A DNA stretch of 64,000 bases. It comes from an uncultured Prevotellaceae bacterium. GTDB lineage: Bacteria > Bacteroidota > Bacteroidia > Bacteroidales > Bacteroidaceae. Positions within the stretch are counted from its first letter, which is position 1. Every line of letters begins with the position of its first letter. The stretch covers positions 571 to 64,570 of the forward strand of contig CADCCB010000023.1 in the NCBI GenBank assembly GCA_902799905.1, in the 5' to 3' direction. The position numbers and the translations under genes were made by a program. The notes under the pieces were generated by a model that searched no databases, had not been told where the DNA came from, and saw only the letters and a program-made list of their open reading frames with translations. Below are positions 1 to 8,295 of this stretch, piece after piece.

Positions 1-1
1 A

Positions 2-343
2 GACAGGATTATCCGTCTAAAGGACAGCATCATCAATGATTATCGCGAACGGCTTGGTCATTATCTGTCAACCCTTTCAGAACTGCTAAGAGGTGCTGTT
101 AAGGCTGTTATTGATTATATTCAGTCTGGCTATCGTAGTTTCAGCTATCGTCAGGAGTGCGATGTCAAACGCTACATGAATAGTCAGCCTGACAAGGAGA
201 AAGCAGCAGGCACTGTACTTAATGCCTCACTTCCATTCTTGAAATATGATGAGTGTGAGCGGGTAAAGGGACAACTCTCCTACATTGTTCAAGACATGAA
301 GGAAGAACGACAGCAAAGCCGAAGCCATGGATTTCACATGTAA
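2..343 (+). CDS. C-terminal end of an unrecognised, possibly mobilisation-related protein (5' truncated by window)
   Basis: The frame is open from the window edge to TAA at 341-343 and gives 113 residues. The peptide is rich in charged and helical residues (starts DRIIRLKDSIIND, ends SRSHGFHM), with a predicted helical or coiled tail like that of plasmid mobilisation/recombination (MobV/Pre) proteins of Bacteroidetes, but no catalytic motif is in view. Base composition is ordinary up to the stop, then changes abruptly to GC-rich sequence. I infer that a mobile-element gene ends here. It could equally be another coiled-coil protein; the family assignment is weak. Confidence 0.4.
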   Translation, partial: DRIIRLKDSIINDYRERLGHYLSTLSELLRGAVKAVIDYIQSGYRSFSYRQECDVKRYMNSQPDKEKAAGTVLNASLPFLKYDECERVKGQLSYIVQDMKEERQQSRSHGFHM

Positions 344-532
344 GACTCCGAAAAACAAGCCCGCCAGTACTACATCGGCGGCAAGACCAGCGGCAGCGAC
401 CCGAAGCCCGAGCCCCAGCCCCAGCCCGACGGCGGCTCGCAGGACGGCGACGGCGAAAGGCTACGGGTAGGCGAGCAAAGCTCGGGAATGGTGCCCCCCG
501 TGCAGCCCGAGACCGACGGCGACGAAAATTGA
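344..532 (+). pseudogene. GC-rich residual reading frame, possible tail of a broken gene
   Basis: Directly after the TAA at 341 the same frame stays open for 62 codons to TGA at 530-532. It reads as a low-complexity Pro/Glu/Gly/Asp tail (begins DSEKQARQYYIGGKTSG, then PKPEPQPQPDGG). Such acidic, Pro-rich tails occur at the end of Bacteroidales HU-like DNA-binding proteins, but no globular part is present and there is no start codon with a ribosome site. It may be the 3' end of a gene interrupted by the upstream element. Low certainty. Confidence 0.25.
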
Positions 533-851
533 AACGCCGCCATGCAACAAGACAGTAGCGGCGCTCCACCCCGGAGCGTCGCTATTGTCAATATGCAGAA
601 CCCACGTTCAAGGGTTCTTTCAGTCGCTTGCGCTTTGTGAAAGCGGCAAAGCCGAGCGGAAACGCGCTTCTGCAACCTGCATTTGTCCGTTTCAAGGGTA
701 GAGCGTCCCTTCTGTCACATGACAGCAGCCCATTTCAAGGGTGGAGTGTCCTTCCCGTTCAGCCGAATTTGCAATTCGCCTGAACGGGCAGCAGTGCAAA
801 CAGAATGGATATTACCTTTTTCATAACAGGGCTTGTCGTCTAAATTGAAAT
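533..851. other. Intergenic region without a recognisable gene
   Basis: No convincing coding frame. It contains one copy of the dispersed stem-loop repeat (616-659) and two similar strings around 680-750 that share TTTCAAGGGT(A/G)GAG and GTCC. The short minus frame across 715-918 overlaps the end of the next gene and has no family features. Confidence 0.5.
616..659 (+). repeat. Dispersed stem-loop repeat, copy 1
   Basis: Matches the pattern TTTCTTTCAGTCGCTTCGCT, then TGGTGAAAGCGAGC, then GCTCGAGCGG seen also at 11802-11853, 47401-47449 (inverted) and 62363-62410. This copy has diverged (GCTTGCGCTTTGTGAAAGCGG). All copies are intergenic and carry GCTT/AAGC self-complementarity. Confidence 0.6.
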
Positions 852-1739
852 TCACTGGATTTTCTTTAGATATAGGCTCTTGTTCTTCAAGTCCAAAACC
901 ACGAAAAACTGCGACCATAACTTGTTGCCGATAATGGCTGCATACGCATCGCTTGCCATGGCTCCAGTTTTATCGGAACTATACCTCACGGTTCCTGGTA
1001 CAATTTCCACATCGCCTAACTTCAAACTTGTGGTAACGGTAAATTCATAGCCAGACGATTCGCCGCCGATACCGCCGTGTGCATAGTGAAAGGGTATCTT
1101 GTCCTCAATTTGTTCCAGATGGTACTTGGCGGCTGTTTTGCTTGTAAATACCAGACCTTGTCCTGAACCCATATCCATCAAGGCCTTACCCGAGATAGTT
1201 TGTCCTTCACCGACCATGACCGTAAAGGGAATCAGCACCCGACCTGGAGCATACTCAATCGGAATCCTTGTGAAGCCGTCCGTCATGTCCGCAGTCACCC
1301 TGTCGGCAAATGACATCTTCCCGTCTTGGACATCAATACAGATAACCTTGTCTCCAATCTCTTTTAATCCGAATAACCCGTCGGCATCAGCACCAAGGAT
1401 GGGTCTTAAATTTATCAGTGGAACATACTGTGGGGTATAGGTCTTGCCTCCCACAGCGACAGCGACTTCGCCGAAGATGATTTTTGTCTTCTTGACTTTA
1501 AGTCCGGCTCCGCCTATATTCGCTTGACCAACCTGCTTGAAAGTCAGTCCGCTGGAGACAATAAAGGTGCTGTCAAGATAGATGAGTTCCGCTCCCGTAT
1601 CGAAGACGAGGTTTGCATCTTTACCATTAACCTGACAAGGAAGATAAATGTGGTTGTCCTGATATGTAATATCGATGGTTTGTGCTTCAGCGATACCTTG
1701 TAGTAGCAAAAGCAATCCTACTAATATTGATTTCTTCAT
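852..1739 (-). CDS. Secreted retropepsin-like aspartyl protease family protein
   Basis: 295 residues with an N-terminal signal peptide (MKKSILVGLLLLLQGIAEAQ). A first half-site FDTGA (about residues 46-50) follows the strand-rich start, and a second, MDMGSG, lies near residue 190; these are the two DTG-like loops of pepsin/retropepsin folds. The second motif has Met-Gly in place of Thr-Gly, so catalytic activity is not assured. Family members in Bacteroidales are periplasmic or secreted proteins of unknown substrate. The start is the only Met before a good signal peptide. It lies 19 nt after the lipoprotein gene and may be co-transcribed with it. Confidence 0.75.
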   Translation of the reverse strand: MKKSILVGLLLLLQGIAEAQTIDITYQDNHIYLPCQVNGKDANLVFDTGAELIYLDSTFIVSSGLTFKQVGQANIGGAGLKVKKTKIIFGEVAVAVGGKTYTPQYVPLINLRPILGADADGLFGLKEIGDKVICIDVQDGKMSFADRVTADMTDGFTRIPIEYAPGRVLIPFTVMVGEGQTISGKALMDMGSGQGLVFTSKTAAKYHLEQIEDKIPFHYAHGGIGGESSGYEFTVTTSLKLGDVEIVPGTVRYSSDKTGAMASDAYAAIIGNKLWSQFFVVLDLKNKSLYLKKIQ

Positions 1740-1758
1740 ATATTCCGATTTGATGGGT

Positions 1759-2178
1759 TTATTTCTCTTTTGTAAAACGAGCTATTTCTTCGCTGGTGCC
1801 GGGCTTGTTCCAAATCATCTGCGTGCTGGTGAGGCGGCGGATGTCGCAATCCACGGTGAGAGCAACTGAGGTATCATCGGGCTTGGGCGAAATTTGTAGA
1901 TGCCCAGCATCCGTTACGGTGTAGATGCGATAAACTGTGGTCTCGCCTGCTGCCCAGTCTGAGGTGAATATATCAACGGTGCCGTTATTCACAGACTGTG
2001 GATGGAATGTGTACTGTACCGTGCCAGCATCGGCCACGCCTTCGTCATACACCTTTTGCCATGTGCCACCAAGCTCTGTTGCTTCGTAGACATCGTTGTC
2101 ATCATCGCTGCTGCAAGAGACGAGGGAGAAAGCAGCAAGCATCATAAAAATGTTTCTCCAAATCTTCATTGTTTTCAT
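1759..2178 (-). CDS. Small lipocalin-like lipoprotein
   Basis: 139 residues with a lipoprotein signal: hydrophobic stretch ending LVSCSSDDDND, so Cys21 or nearby is the lipidated residue, and the acidic SSDDD that follows is the typical Bacteroidetes surface-export signal. The rest reads as a short beta-rich domain starting GGTWQKVYDEG, which resembles the opening strand of lipocalin-like domains. No catalytic residues are evident. It sits between the hydrolase gene (55 nt away) and the aspartyl-protease-like gene, same strand. Function unknown. Confidence 0.7.
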   Translation of the reverse strand: MKTMKIWRNIFMMLAAFSLVSCSSDDDNDVYEATELGGTWQKVYDEGVADAGTVQYTFHPQSVNNGTVDIFTSDWAAGETTVYRIYTVTDAGHLQISPKPDDTSVALTVDCDIRRLTSTQMIWNKPGTSEEIARFTKEK

Positions 2179-2233
2179 TTGTTTTATGTTTTTTTATATG
2201 CAAAATGTCAGTCGTAAAATGTTACATATAATT

Positions 2234-3067
2234 CTACTTATCATGCTTTTCTATCTGATGAATAAATGATGAAATGTCGTCAATTACATATGAGGCCACA
2301 TGTCCTTTCATCTGGTACTCCATTGGCGTAGATTTGCCATCGCCCTCCATAAACGGGTGGTTCAGTCGGGGATAACTGTGATACACGATATTTGTTTTCC
2401 CCTCAAGCACCTGTTGCCAGAGGCAGAAGTCTTGCATCGTTACCTGATAGTCGCGCTCGCCTTGCAAGATGAGCATCGGCAGCGTCAGGCGACGGGCAGT
2501 GTCAGTCTGGCCTTGCGGTTGAAGATAGTGGGGCGACCGCTGGCGAAGGTTATCAATCTGTTGTTCCTTGAAGGCCAGACTTGCACCAGAGGGTAAAAGG
2601 TAGTCGAACTGTTCGCGCACCACAGTTTCCATGTCTCTGGCTGGAGCAGCCATCATGATGACTCCTGCCAGCGGCTCTGCTGTACGCTCCGCAATGATTG
2701 GGGCAAGCATGGCTCCAAGGCTATGGCCGAGAAGGTACACGCGAGTGCTGTACTGATGGGCAAGGCGGATGGCAGAGAGGGCATCGAGTACGGTCTCGTC
2801 ATCCAGTGTGGTGACGGGCTGACTATAGACATATGTACGCTTGTCATAGCGTAGCGTGGCGATGCCTTTACGTGCCAGCCCCTCTGCAATATCTCGGAAC
2901 GGCTTGTTGGCATAAATGGTCTCGTCGCGGTCGAGTGCGCCAGAGCCATGCACCATTACCACGATGGGAGCATCGTCAGCATCGATTGGCATCAGGATTG
3001 TGGCAGGCAGGTGTATGTCACCCGTCACTAGCGTATCGGCCATCTCATTGAAAATGTCCCCTGCCAA
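2234..3067 (-). CDS. Alpha/beta hydrolase, C-terminal part of a frameshifted DUF3887-hydrolase gene
   Basis: 277 residues counted from a TTG, but this is probably not an independent start. Features of a serine hydrolase: oxyanion-type MVHGSGALDRDE near residue 40, nucleophile elbow GHSLGA near residue 117, acidic residue in LQGERDYQ and His in LNHPFMEG near the end. The frame is open upstream of the TTG back to the A9 tract at 3092-3100. A -1 shift there joins it to the DUF3887 frame (3088-3477) to give one protein of 414 residues, the architecture known for Bacteroidales hydrolases with DUF3887. Real as coding sequence; the separate start is doubtful. Confidence 0.75.
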   Translation of the reverse strand: MAGDIFNEMADTLVTGDIHLPATILMPIDADDAPIVVMVHGSGALDRDETIYANKPFRDIAEGLARKGIATLRYDKRTYVYSQPVTTLDDETVLDALSAIRLAHQYSTRVYLLGHSLGAMLAPIIAERTAEPLAGVIMMAAPARDMETVVREQFDYLLPSGASLAFKEQQIDNLRQRSPHYLQPQGQTDTARRLTLPMLILQGERDYQVTMQDFCLWQQVLEGKTNIVYHSYPRLNHPFMEGDGKSTPMEYQMKGHVASYVIDDISSFIHQIEKHDK

Positions 3068-3087
3068 TGCTGCCTCATCGGCAGGAG

Positions 3088-3477
3088 CTACTTTTTTTTT
3101 ACGGCGGCGGCAGGAACCAATTGAATGCCGAGCATCTTGCCCGCTGCATCGAAGATGACGAGAGCACCCAGTTCAGTTTTTTCGAACTGTACCATCGAAA
3201 CGTAGCATTTCTGCCCCATCACCTGCTGCACTTCCCAGGCACCGTGCTTCTGGTACTTACCAACCTGGGGTTCCACTTTGTTGAGAATACCCTCAAACTG
3301 CTGTTTCTGCACCATTGGCTTCACCTGCGCTGACAGGTTCTCATAAAGACTGTCTGCCTTATTATCCAACAAGAATTCAAACATTTTTTCAGCACGTCCC
3401 ATGTTTGGGTCAGTGCTTTCTTGAGCCGTCGCTGTCAGCGAGCAAGCCATTAGTAATGATAAAATATAATTCTTCAT
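3088..3477 (-). CDS. DUF3887-domain secreted protein, N-terminal part of the frameshifted hydrolase gene
   Basis: 129 residues with signal peptide (MKNYILSLLMACSLTATAQE) and a compact DUF3887 domain (residues about 25-125; e.g. FLLDNKADSLYENLS, WEVQQVMGQKCYVSMVQFEK). The reading ends VPAAAVKKK-stop inside GTA AAA AAA AAG TAG. On the mRNA this is an A AAA AAG slippery site, followed after 6 nt by a short hairpin (CTGCC-GATGA-GGCAG, 3070-3084). A -1 slip enters the hydrolase frame. Either a programmed frameshift making a short and a long product, a natural mutation, or a sequencing error in the A run. Confidence 0.75.
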   Translation of the reverse strand: MKNYILSLLMACSLTATAQESTDPNMGRAEKMFEFLLDNKADSLYENLSAQVKPMVQKQQFEGILNKVEPQVGKYQKHGAWEVQQVMGQKCYVSMVQFEKTELGALVIFDAAGKMLGIQLVPAAAVKKK

Positions 3478-4030
3478 TATTATATTTATTGTTATATTGT
3501 TAGTGCTTCTATTGTAATAAACGCCGAAGGCCAGAAATCTTGCACCGTCTGGCGTTAAATGTCCTTAATTCTAAGACACGGAAACGGTGCGGACTCTAAC
3601 TATGTCTGTCCTTTCGGCATCGCCAAACGCCTTTGTCATCAGTCAAGTCAAGCCCACACCATCAGCGTGAGCATTAACTCTATACTACTTGATGACTTTT
3701 CTTTTGGCGATTTCAAAGGACAAGCGCATAAGTTAACGCATCTTTTCCGTTATGTCTTCATTGTTTTGTTTATCTATTCATCGGCAATTCTGTTTAAATT
3801 TAAGCACAAAGTTACTGCTTTTCCGCGAACTTTCGTCACCTCAGGCTGAAAATCTTCTGATTTTTAACGTTCTGAAAGGGAATATTAGTGTTTAAGGGCT
3901 ACCCAAGTGGCTATTAGTGTACAAGTGTTTATTGATTCTGCAACACCATGCAATACTATTACTTTCGAAAAGATTGCACGGCATTTCATACTCTAACTTT
4001 TCTGTCGCGAATTTCACCTGAATTTCACAG
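3478..4030. other. Long intergenic region upstream of the DUF3887 gene
   Basis: No recognisable gene. A frame of 96 codons on the plus strand (3559-3849) has no ribosome site and no family look. A minus-strand TAACTTTG box at about 3807-3814 could drive the DUF3887 gene with a leader of over 300 nt. Near 3520-3560 is an imperfect inverted repeat (AACGCC...CCAGA / TCTGGCGTT), which on the minus transcript could fold just before the gene. Confidence 0.4.
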
Positions 4031-4069
4031 AAAAGTAAAAGAGAGCTACGAAATCTTCATAACTCTCTG
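4031..4069 (-). terminator. Intrinsic terminator after tRNA-Met
   Basis: On the minus strand AGAGAGTTA and TAGCTCTCT form a stem with an 11-nt loop, followed by TTTACTTTT. It lies 11 nt past the 3' end of the tRNA. Confidence 0.7.
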
Positions 4070-4079
4070 ATTATTAGTG

Positions 4080-4153
4080 TGGACCAGCCAGGGCTTGAAC
4101 CTGGGACCTCCAGATTATGAGTCTGTTGCTCTAACCAACTGAGCTACAAGTCC
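4080..4153 (-). tRNA. tRNA-Met (anticodon CAT)
   Basis: A 74-nt cloverleaf on the minus strand: acceptor GGACTTG/CTGGTCC with one mismatch, D-arm with AGCTCAGTTGGTTAGAGC, anticodon stem CAGACT-CAT-AATCTG, and T-arm with GGTTCAAGCC. Discriminator A; the CCA end is not encoded. The CAT anticodon with this body fits an elongator tRNA-Met; a tRNA-Ile2 whose C is modified cannot be excluded from sequence alone. Confidence 0.92.
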
Positions 4154-4332
4154 GGTGCTTTGCATGAAAGCGACTGCAAAGGTAGTGATTTTATTTGAGA
4201 TTTGGGATTTGAGTTTTGAGTTTTTTTACATTTAAGTCATTATTTAACAACTATTAAGGAGTTGTGTCGCCATAAAAACCGAGGCGGTAGCAAATTATTC
4301 ACTCTTCACTCTTCACTTTTCACTTTTTTTTG

Positions 4333-4340
4333 TACCTTTG
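4333..4340 (+). promoter_or_regulatory. -7 box of the ribF promoter
   Basis: TACCTTTG followed by CAG, 7 nt before the ribF ATG, so the transcript would have almost no leader. Upstream are three tandem CTTCACT-type repeats (about 4298-4327) instead of a clear TTTG box. Confidence 0.6.
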
Positions 4341-4347
4341 CAGCCCA

Positions 4348-5295
4348 ATGAAGACGATATTCTTCCCTGACCAGACACTCAATGATGGCATCTATGCTGC
4401 CACCATCGGCTTCTTTGACGGCGTACACCTGGGGCATCAGTTCCTGATGGCACGACTGAGGAAAGAGGCTGCTGAACGCGGTATGCGCTCTATGGCCATC
4501 ACCTTTGAGAGTCATCCGCGCCAGGTGGTACAAGGAGGATGGACACCCGAACTGCTGACGGGTCTCCACGAAAAACTGCGACTGCTGAAGGCTACAGGCA
4601 TCGACTGTGTCGTCGTGCTGCGCTTCAATCGCCAGATGGCTGCCTTCTCGGCCCGCGACTTCATGCAACTGATGTACGAGCGACTGGGTGTGCGCCTCTT
4701 GCTGACGGGCTATGACAACCGTTTCGGACACGACAGGACCGAAGGCTTCGACGACTATCAGCGCTATGGCGAGGAGATGGGGCTGCAAGTGGTTTGTGGT
4801 GACCCGTTGGTTGTAGAAGGGGCTAACGCCAGTTCGTCCCGTATCCGCCATCTGCTGAAGGAGGGGTGCGTGGAGGAGGCTCGCCGCTGTCTGGGTAGGC
4901 CCTACACGCTGGACGGTCAGGTGGTACACGGTCAGCAGATAGGCAGGCGGATAGGCTTCCCGACTGCCAACATGGAGCCTGAAGAACCATATAAGATTAT
5001 TCCCAAGAACGGTGTGTATGCCGTGACGGCCCAAGTGGGTGACTCGCCAGCGATGAGGGGCATCATGAATATAGGCATGCGCCCCACATTCCATGGAGAG
5101 GAGCGCACGCTGGAAACAAACATCTTCGATGAAATGGGTGATTTATATGGCAATCCCCTTCGCGTCCAGTTCATAGCACACCTGCGTGACGAACAGCAGT
5201 TTGCCTCTGGCGAGGCACTGGCTGAACAGATAAAGAGAGACAAGGCGGAAGCAGAAAAACGACTGACAGCATACGAACGGGAGGCGCTGTGCTAA
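4348..5295 (+). CDS. ribF: Bifunctional riboflavin kinase / FAD synthetase
   Basis: 315 residues. Makes FMN from riboflavin and then FAD, in the cytosol. N-terminal FAD synthetase (nucleotidyltransferase) domain: GFFDGVHLGH at residues 21-30, YDNRFGHDR near 128, and ASSSRIR near 160. C-terminal riboflavin kinase domain: GRRIGFPTAN near 203, KNGVYAV and MNIGMRPTF, and TNIFD. Length is normal for the family. I chose ATG 4348 because the only upstream option is a TTG inside the promoter box. Stands alone, with its own promoter. Confidence 0.97.
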   Translation: MKTIFFPDQTLNDGIYAATIGFFDGVHLGHQFLMARLRKEAAERGMRSMAITFESHPRQVVQGGWTPELLTGLHEKLRLLKATGIDCVVVLRFNRQMAAFSARDFMQLMYERLGVRLLLTGYDNRFGHDRTEGFDDYQRYGEEMGLQVVCGDPLVVEGANASSSRIRHLLKEGCVEEARRCLGRPYTLDGQVVHGQQIGRRIGFPTANMEPEEPYKIIPKNGVYAVTAQVGDSPAMRGIMNIGMRPTFHGEERTLETNIFDEMGDLYGNPLRVQFIAHLRDEQQFASGEALAEQIKRDKAEAEKRLTAYEREALC

Positions 5296-5321
5296 CCATT
5301 CAAATATTTTCCTTCAAATAA

Positions 5322-5353
5322 TTTGGAAGTCTCAATTATTATTTCTATCTTTG
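5322..5353 (+). promoter_or_regulatory. Bacteroidetes primary-sigma promoter for the secreted protein gene
   Basis: TTTG at 5322-5325 and TATCTTTG at 5346-5353, 20 nt apart, followed by CACC; leader of about 35 nt. Confidence 0.75.
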
Positions 5354-5390
5354 CACCTATAATCATATTAACTTTAAAAACATAACGCTT

Positions 5391-7307
5391 ATGAAGAAAA
5401 TTTTACGCTTTTCGTTCGTAGCCTTGCTGGCTATGGTGTTCGCTCCCTCATTCGCTGAGGACATTATTTGGCAGGAGGACTTCTCAAGCTATGCAAAAGA
5501 CGCCGTACCTTCTGGCGGTGATTATAGCTATGCTTGTGTAGGTTCAGGTACTAAGATTTACAATGACAAATTGGCTGGTGGTATAGCACCTGAATTGCTG
5601 ATTGGAAAAAGTGGAGGTTCTTTCTCAGTAACAATTCCTTTGAATGGTAAGAGTGGTGACATGATATTGTCTTATAAGGCAAATTATGACCGTATTACTG
5701 TTACTGCAACAGGTGCAACTCTCGGTGACAAAACAGCTTCAGGAACAAGCTATAGTATTCCTGTAACTGTTGCTGCTGGTACTGAGTCAGTAACCCTTAA
5801 GTTTGAGAATACACAAGGAAGTAATGTACGTTTTGATGATGCAAAGCTCTATCAGGGCACAGCTAAGAAGCCTGCTGGTCTGTCTTGGGGCAAGGCTTCT
5901 ACTACTGTGACTTTTGGTGAAGACTATTCTAACATTCCTACTCTGCAGAACCCCAACGAGCTTGCCGTTGAGTGCACAAGTGATAATGCGGAAGTTTGTA
6001 CTGTAACAAATGCAGGTGTCATCACTGTTGTTGGTGCAGGTGATGCTAACATTTCTGCCGCTTTCGAAGGCAATGATGAATACGAGGCTCAGACAGTTAG
6101 TATCAAGATTACTGTTAAGCCCGCTATCGATCCCGATGCAAAGGGCCAGAAGAACAATCCTTATCTGATTACCGATGAAGACTTCCTGACATTGGCAGGT
6201 AGCTTGAAACCTGAAGACGAGACCTCTACAGCTTCTTCTAATCCAAAGTCAGACAAGATTTATGTAAAGGGTTATATTGTTGATATCGATGACGTTACAC
6301 CTGAAGACTTATCACAGTATGGTAATATGACCTTTAAGATTGCTGCAGTTAAGGGAGATTATGATGCTGAAATAAAGTTGAAGGCTTATCGTTGCAAGTA
6401 TCTGGAGAATGCGAAGTTCACTTCTGCTGACCAGATTGCCAAGGATGACGAGGTTGTTATTACCGGACAGATTCAGTGGTATGGTGGTTCTCCCCAGTTT
6501 GTAAGTGGTTGTAATATCTATTCTATTGTGAAGGCTGAGTCAGAGACTCAGGGTCAGTCATGGGACTTCACACAGTGGAGCGCTGAGACCGTTGCTAACC
6601 TGAAGGCTGATGCTGCTGCTAGCAAACTTGCTGGTTGGAGCGACGTAGAGAAGCAGACTGACGCTGAGGCTGATGCCGATCCTACTGAGACATCTAAGGA
6701 CAACTGCTTCTGGTGTGTTGCTGAGCCTAACGAAGACGGTTCGTTGTCGGCCAATGGCCAGGTGATTGCAGAACTCAAGGGTCTTATATGGAACAGTAAC
6801 TATACCGTGAAGCGTTCGCTGGCTATCGCAGTCAATTATCCTTCTACTTCTCTGGGTGATTATGCTGGTGGTGCTTACCTGTGGCTTGGTGGTGGCAAGA
6901 AGAAGGTTCCTTGCTTCACCATTCCTAGCGTGAAGGCTGGTTCTACTGTCACGATGGAGGTTGAGTCGCACAAGCCCGCTGAGGGTCGTGGTGTTGAACT
7001 TTACACTGGCGTAGACGGTGACGGTCTGGTGGATGCTGCTACCAAGATTGGCGATACCTTCAATCCTACAACAAAGGAGACTCACACTTGGACTGTTGAG
7101 AACGACTGCGACGTCATCGTTTACAACACCAATGGTTGCCACATCTACAGCGTGAAGGTCGCTCTTGGCGATGAGACAGGCATCAGCAGCGTTGCTGAGA
7201 TTAAGAAGGTACAGAACGGCACTATCTACAACATGGCTGGTCAAGTAGTCGACAAGGGCTATAAGGGCCTGGTCATTGTGAATGGTAAGAAGTACGTGAA
7301 TAAGTAA
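5391..7307 (+). CDS. Large secreted protein with Ig-like and OB-like domains and a C-terminal sorting tail
   Basis: 638 residues, signal peptide ending PSFAED. Region 20-160 is beta-rich (choice-of-anchor-like, starts IIWQEDFSSYAK). Region 165-250 looks like a bacterial Ig-like domain (TVTFGEDYSN...ITVVGAGDANISA). Region 290-380 resembles the OB-like DUF6359 domain (KIYVKGYIVDIDD). The remainder includes WDFTQWSAETVANLK, a motif of Bacteroidales exported proteins. The last 30 residues (IYNMAGQVVDKGYKG then IVNGKKYVNK) are the Prevotella version of a type IX-like C-terminal sorting tail. Monocistronic: own promoter and terminator. Likely surface exposed; substrate unknown. Confidence 0.85.
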   Translation: MKKILRFSFVALLAMVFAPSFAEDIIWQEDFSSYAKDAVPSGGDYSYACVGSGTKIYNDKLAGGIAPELLIGKSGGSFSVTIPLNGKSGDMILSYKANYDRITVTATGATLGDKTASGTSYSIPVTVAAGTESVTLKFENTQGSNVRFDDAKLYQGTAKKPAGLSWGKASTTVTFGEDYSNIPTLQNPNELAVECTSDNAEVCTVTNAGVITVVGAGDANISAAFEGNDEYEAQTVSIKITVKPAIDPDAKGQKNNPYLITDEDFLTLAGSLKPEDETSTASSNPKSDKIYVKGYIVDIDDVTPEDLSQYGNMTFKIAAVKGDYDAEIKLKAYRCKYLENAKFTSADQIAKDDEVVITGQIQWYGGSPQFVSGCNIYSIVKAESETQGQSWDFTQWSAETVANLKADAAASKLAGWSDVEKQTDAEADADPTETSKDNCFWCVAEPNEDGSLSANGQVIAELKGLIWNSNYTVKRSLAIAVNYPSTSLGDYAGGAYLWLGGGKKKVPCFTIPSVKAGSTVTMEVESHKPAEGRGVELYTGVDGDGLVDAATKIGDTFNPTTKETHTWTVENDCDVIVYNTNGCHIYSVKVALGDETGISSVAEIKKVQNGTIYNMAGQVVDKGYKGLVIVNGKKYVNK

Positions 7308-7346
7308 ACGACCAAGCCTGAGGCCAACCTCAGCATAGGAAACGAC

Positions 7347-7380
7347 AAAAAGGGTAGCGCTCACAAAGTGCTACCCTTTA
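7347..7380 (+). terminator. Intrinsic terminator after the secreted protein gene
   Basis: AAAGGGTAGC (7349-7358) pairs perfectly with GCTACCCTTT (7370-7379), with an 11-nt loop and an A-rich 5' side, so it could act in both directions. Confidence 0.75.
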
Positions 7381-7403
7381 CAGAAAAACGACAAATAGCA
7401 TAT

Positions 7404-8234
7404 ATGAACAAGAAACTTAGCCCCCTGATAGCCATTGCCTTCGTCCTGATATTCCTGGCAGTACAACTGATCGTACAGGTGACGGTGATGGTTGTGGAGT
7501 TACTCTTGAACGGACAGTTGACGCAAGGTCAGTTACAGCAGGAAACAACCCTTTCGACCACAGCACTCATCGTCAGCGAGGCGGTGTCGTCGATAGCAGT
7601 CATTGCCCTGTTCACCATCTTCAAGTGGTCGCCCGTCTCGCGAGAATTCTTCAACAGACGGCCGTGGGGCATCTTGTTCTGGTGTGTATTCGCCTCAGTG
7701 GGTCTCATCCTGCCCTCCATGTTCTTCCAGGAAGTGACGATGCCCGAACAGTGGCCTGACTTTATTCAGAAACTCATTGACCAGGCTACTGAGACGCTGT
7801 CGCAGATCATGTCGGCTTCAGGCGGCTATGCCATCGTCTGCCTGCTGGCCCCCATTGCTGAAGAACTGGTGTTCCGTGGTGCGGCCCTGCGCCTGTTACT
7901 GCGGTGGAAGCCTGAGCACCGATGGCTCATGATTCTGCTCTCCGCATTGCTGTTTGCCCTGGCCCACATGAATCCTGCCCAATTCCTCCACCCCATCCTC
8001 ATCGGTCTGCTGCTGGGCTGGATGTACGAACGTACAGGCAGTGTGCTGCCAGGCATCATCTACCACTGGGTGAACAACACGGTGGCCTATCTGCTCTTCC
8101 GCACCTATCCCGACCCCGATGCGTCGCTGGTTGACATCTTCGGCTCGCAAAGCCACGCCCTCATGGCTGTAGGCTTCTCATTGCTCATCGCTCTCCCAGC
8201 CATCTATCAGTTGAACCTGAGAATGAGACGCTGA
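7404..8234 (+). CDS. CPBP-family intramembrane metalloprotease
   Basis: 276 residues, mostly membrane helices. Shows the three motifs of the CAAX/CPBP (Abi) family: EELVFRG near residue 153 (EExxxR type), FALAHM near 185, and HWVNN near 222, which supply the metal-binding Glu and His residues. The family cleaves within membranes; substrates in Bacteroidetes are not known. The frame opens earlier at a TTG inside the terminator, so I use ATG 7404, which starts MNKKLSPLIAI at the first helix. Upstream terminator and no clear promoter box of its own. Confidence 0.9.
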   Translation: MNKKLSPLIAIAFVLIFLAVQLIVQVTVMVVELLLNGQLTQGQLQQETTLSTTALIVSEAVSSIAVIALFTIFKWSPVSREFFNRRPWGILFWCVFASVGLILPSMFFQEVTMPEQWPDFIQKLIDQATETLSQIMSASGGYAIVCLLAPIAEELVFRGAALRLLLRWKPEHRWLMILLSALLFALAHMNPAQFLHPILIGLLLGWMYERTGSVLPGIIYHWVNNTVAYLLFRTYPDPDASLVDIFGSQSHALMAVGFSLLIALPAIYQLNLRMRR

Positions 8235-8295
8235 GGAACAGGCTGGCTTAACTCCCCCTTTAACTCCATTCTATAACTCCCGAATAAAGAAGATT

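Noticed and set aside
616-659. Insertion sequence end
   Set aside because: The repeat is short, has no adjacent transposase and no target duplication that I can see.
715-918. 67-codon minus-strand gene
   Set aside because: Overlaps the end of the aspartyl-protease-like gene in another frame, with no ribosome site and repeat-derived sequence.
4306-5094. 262-codon minus-strand frame
   Set aside because: Antisense to ribF, which is certain from its motifs.
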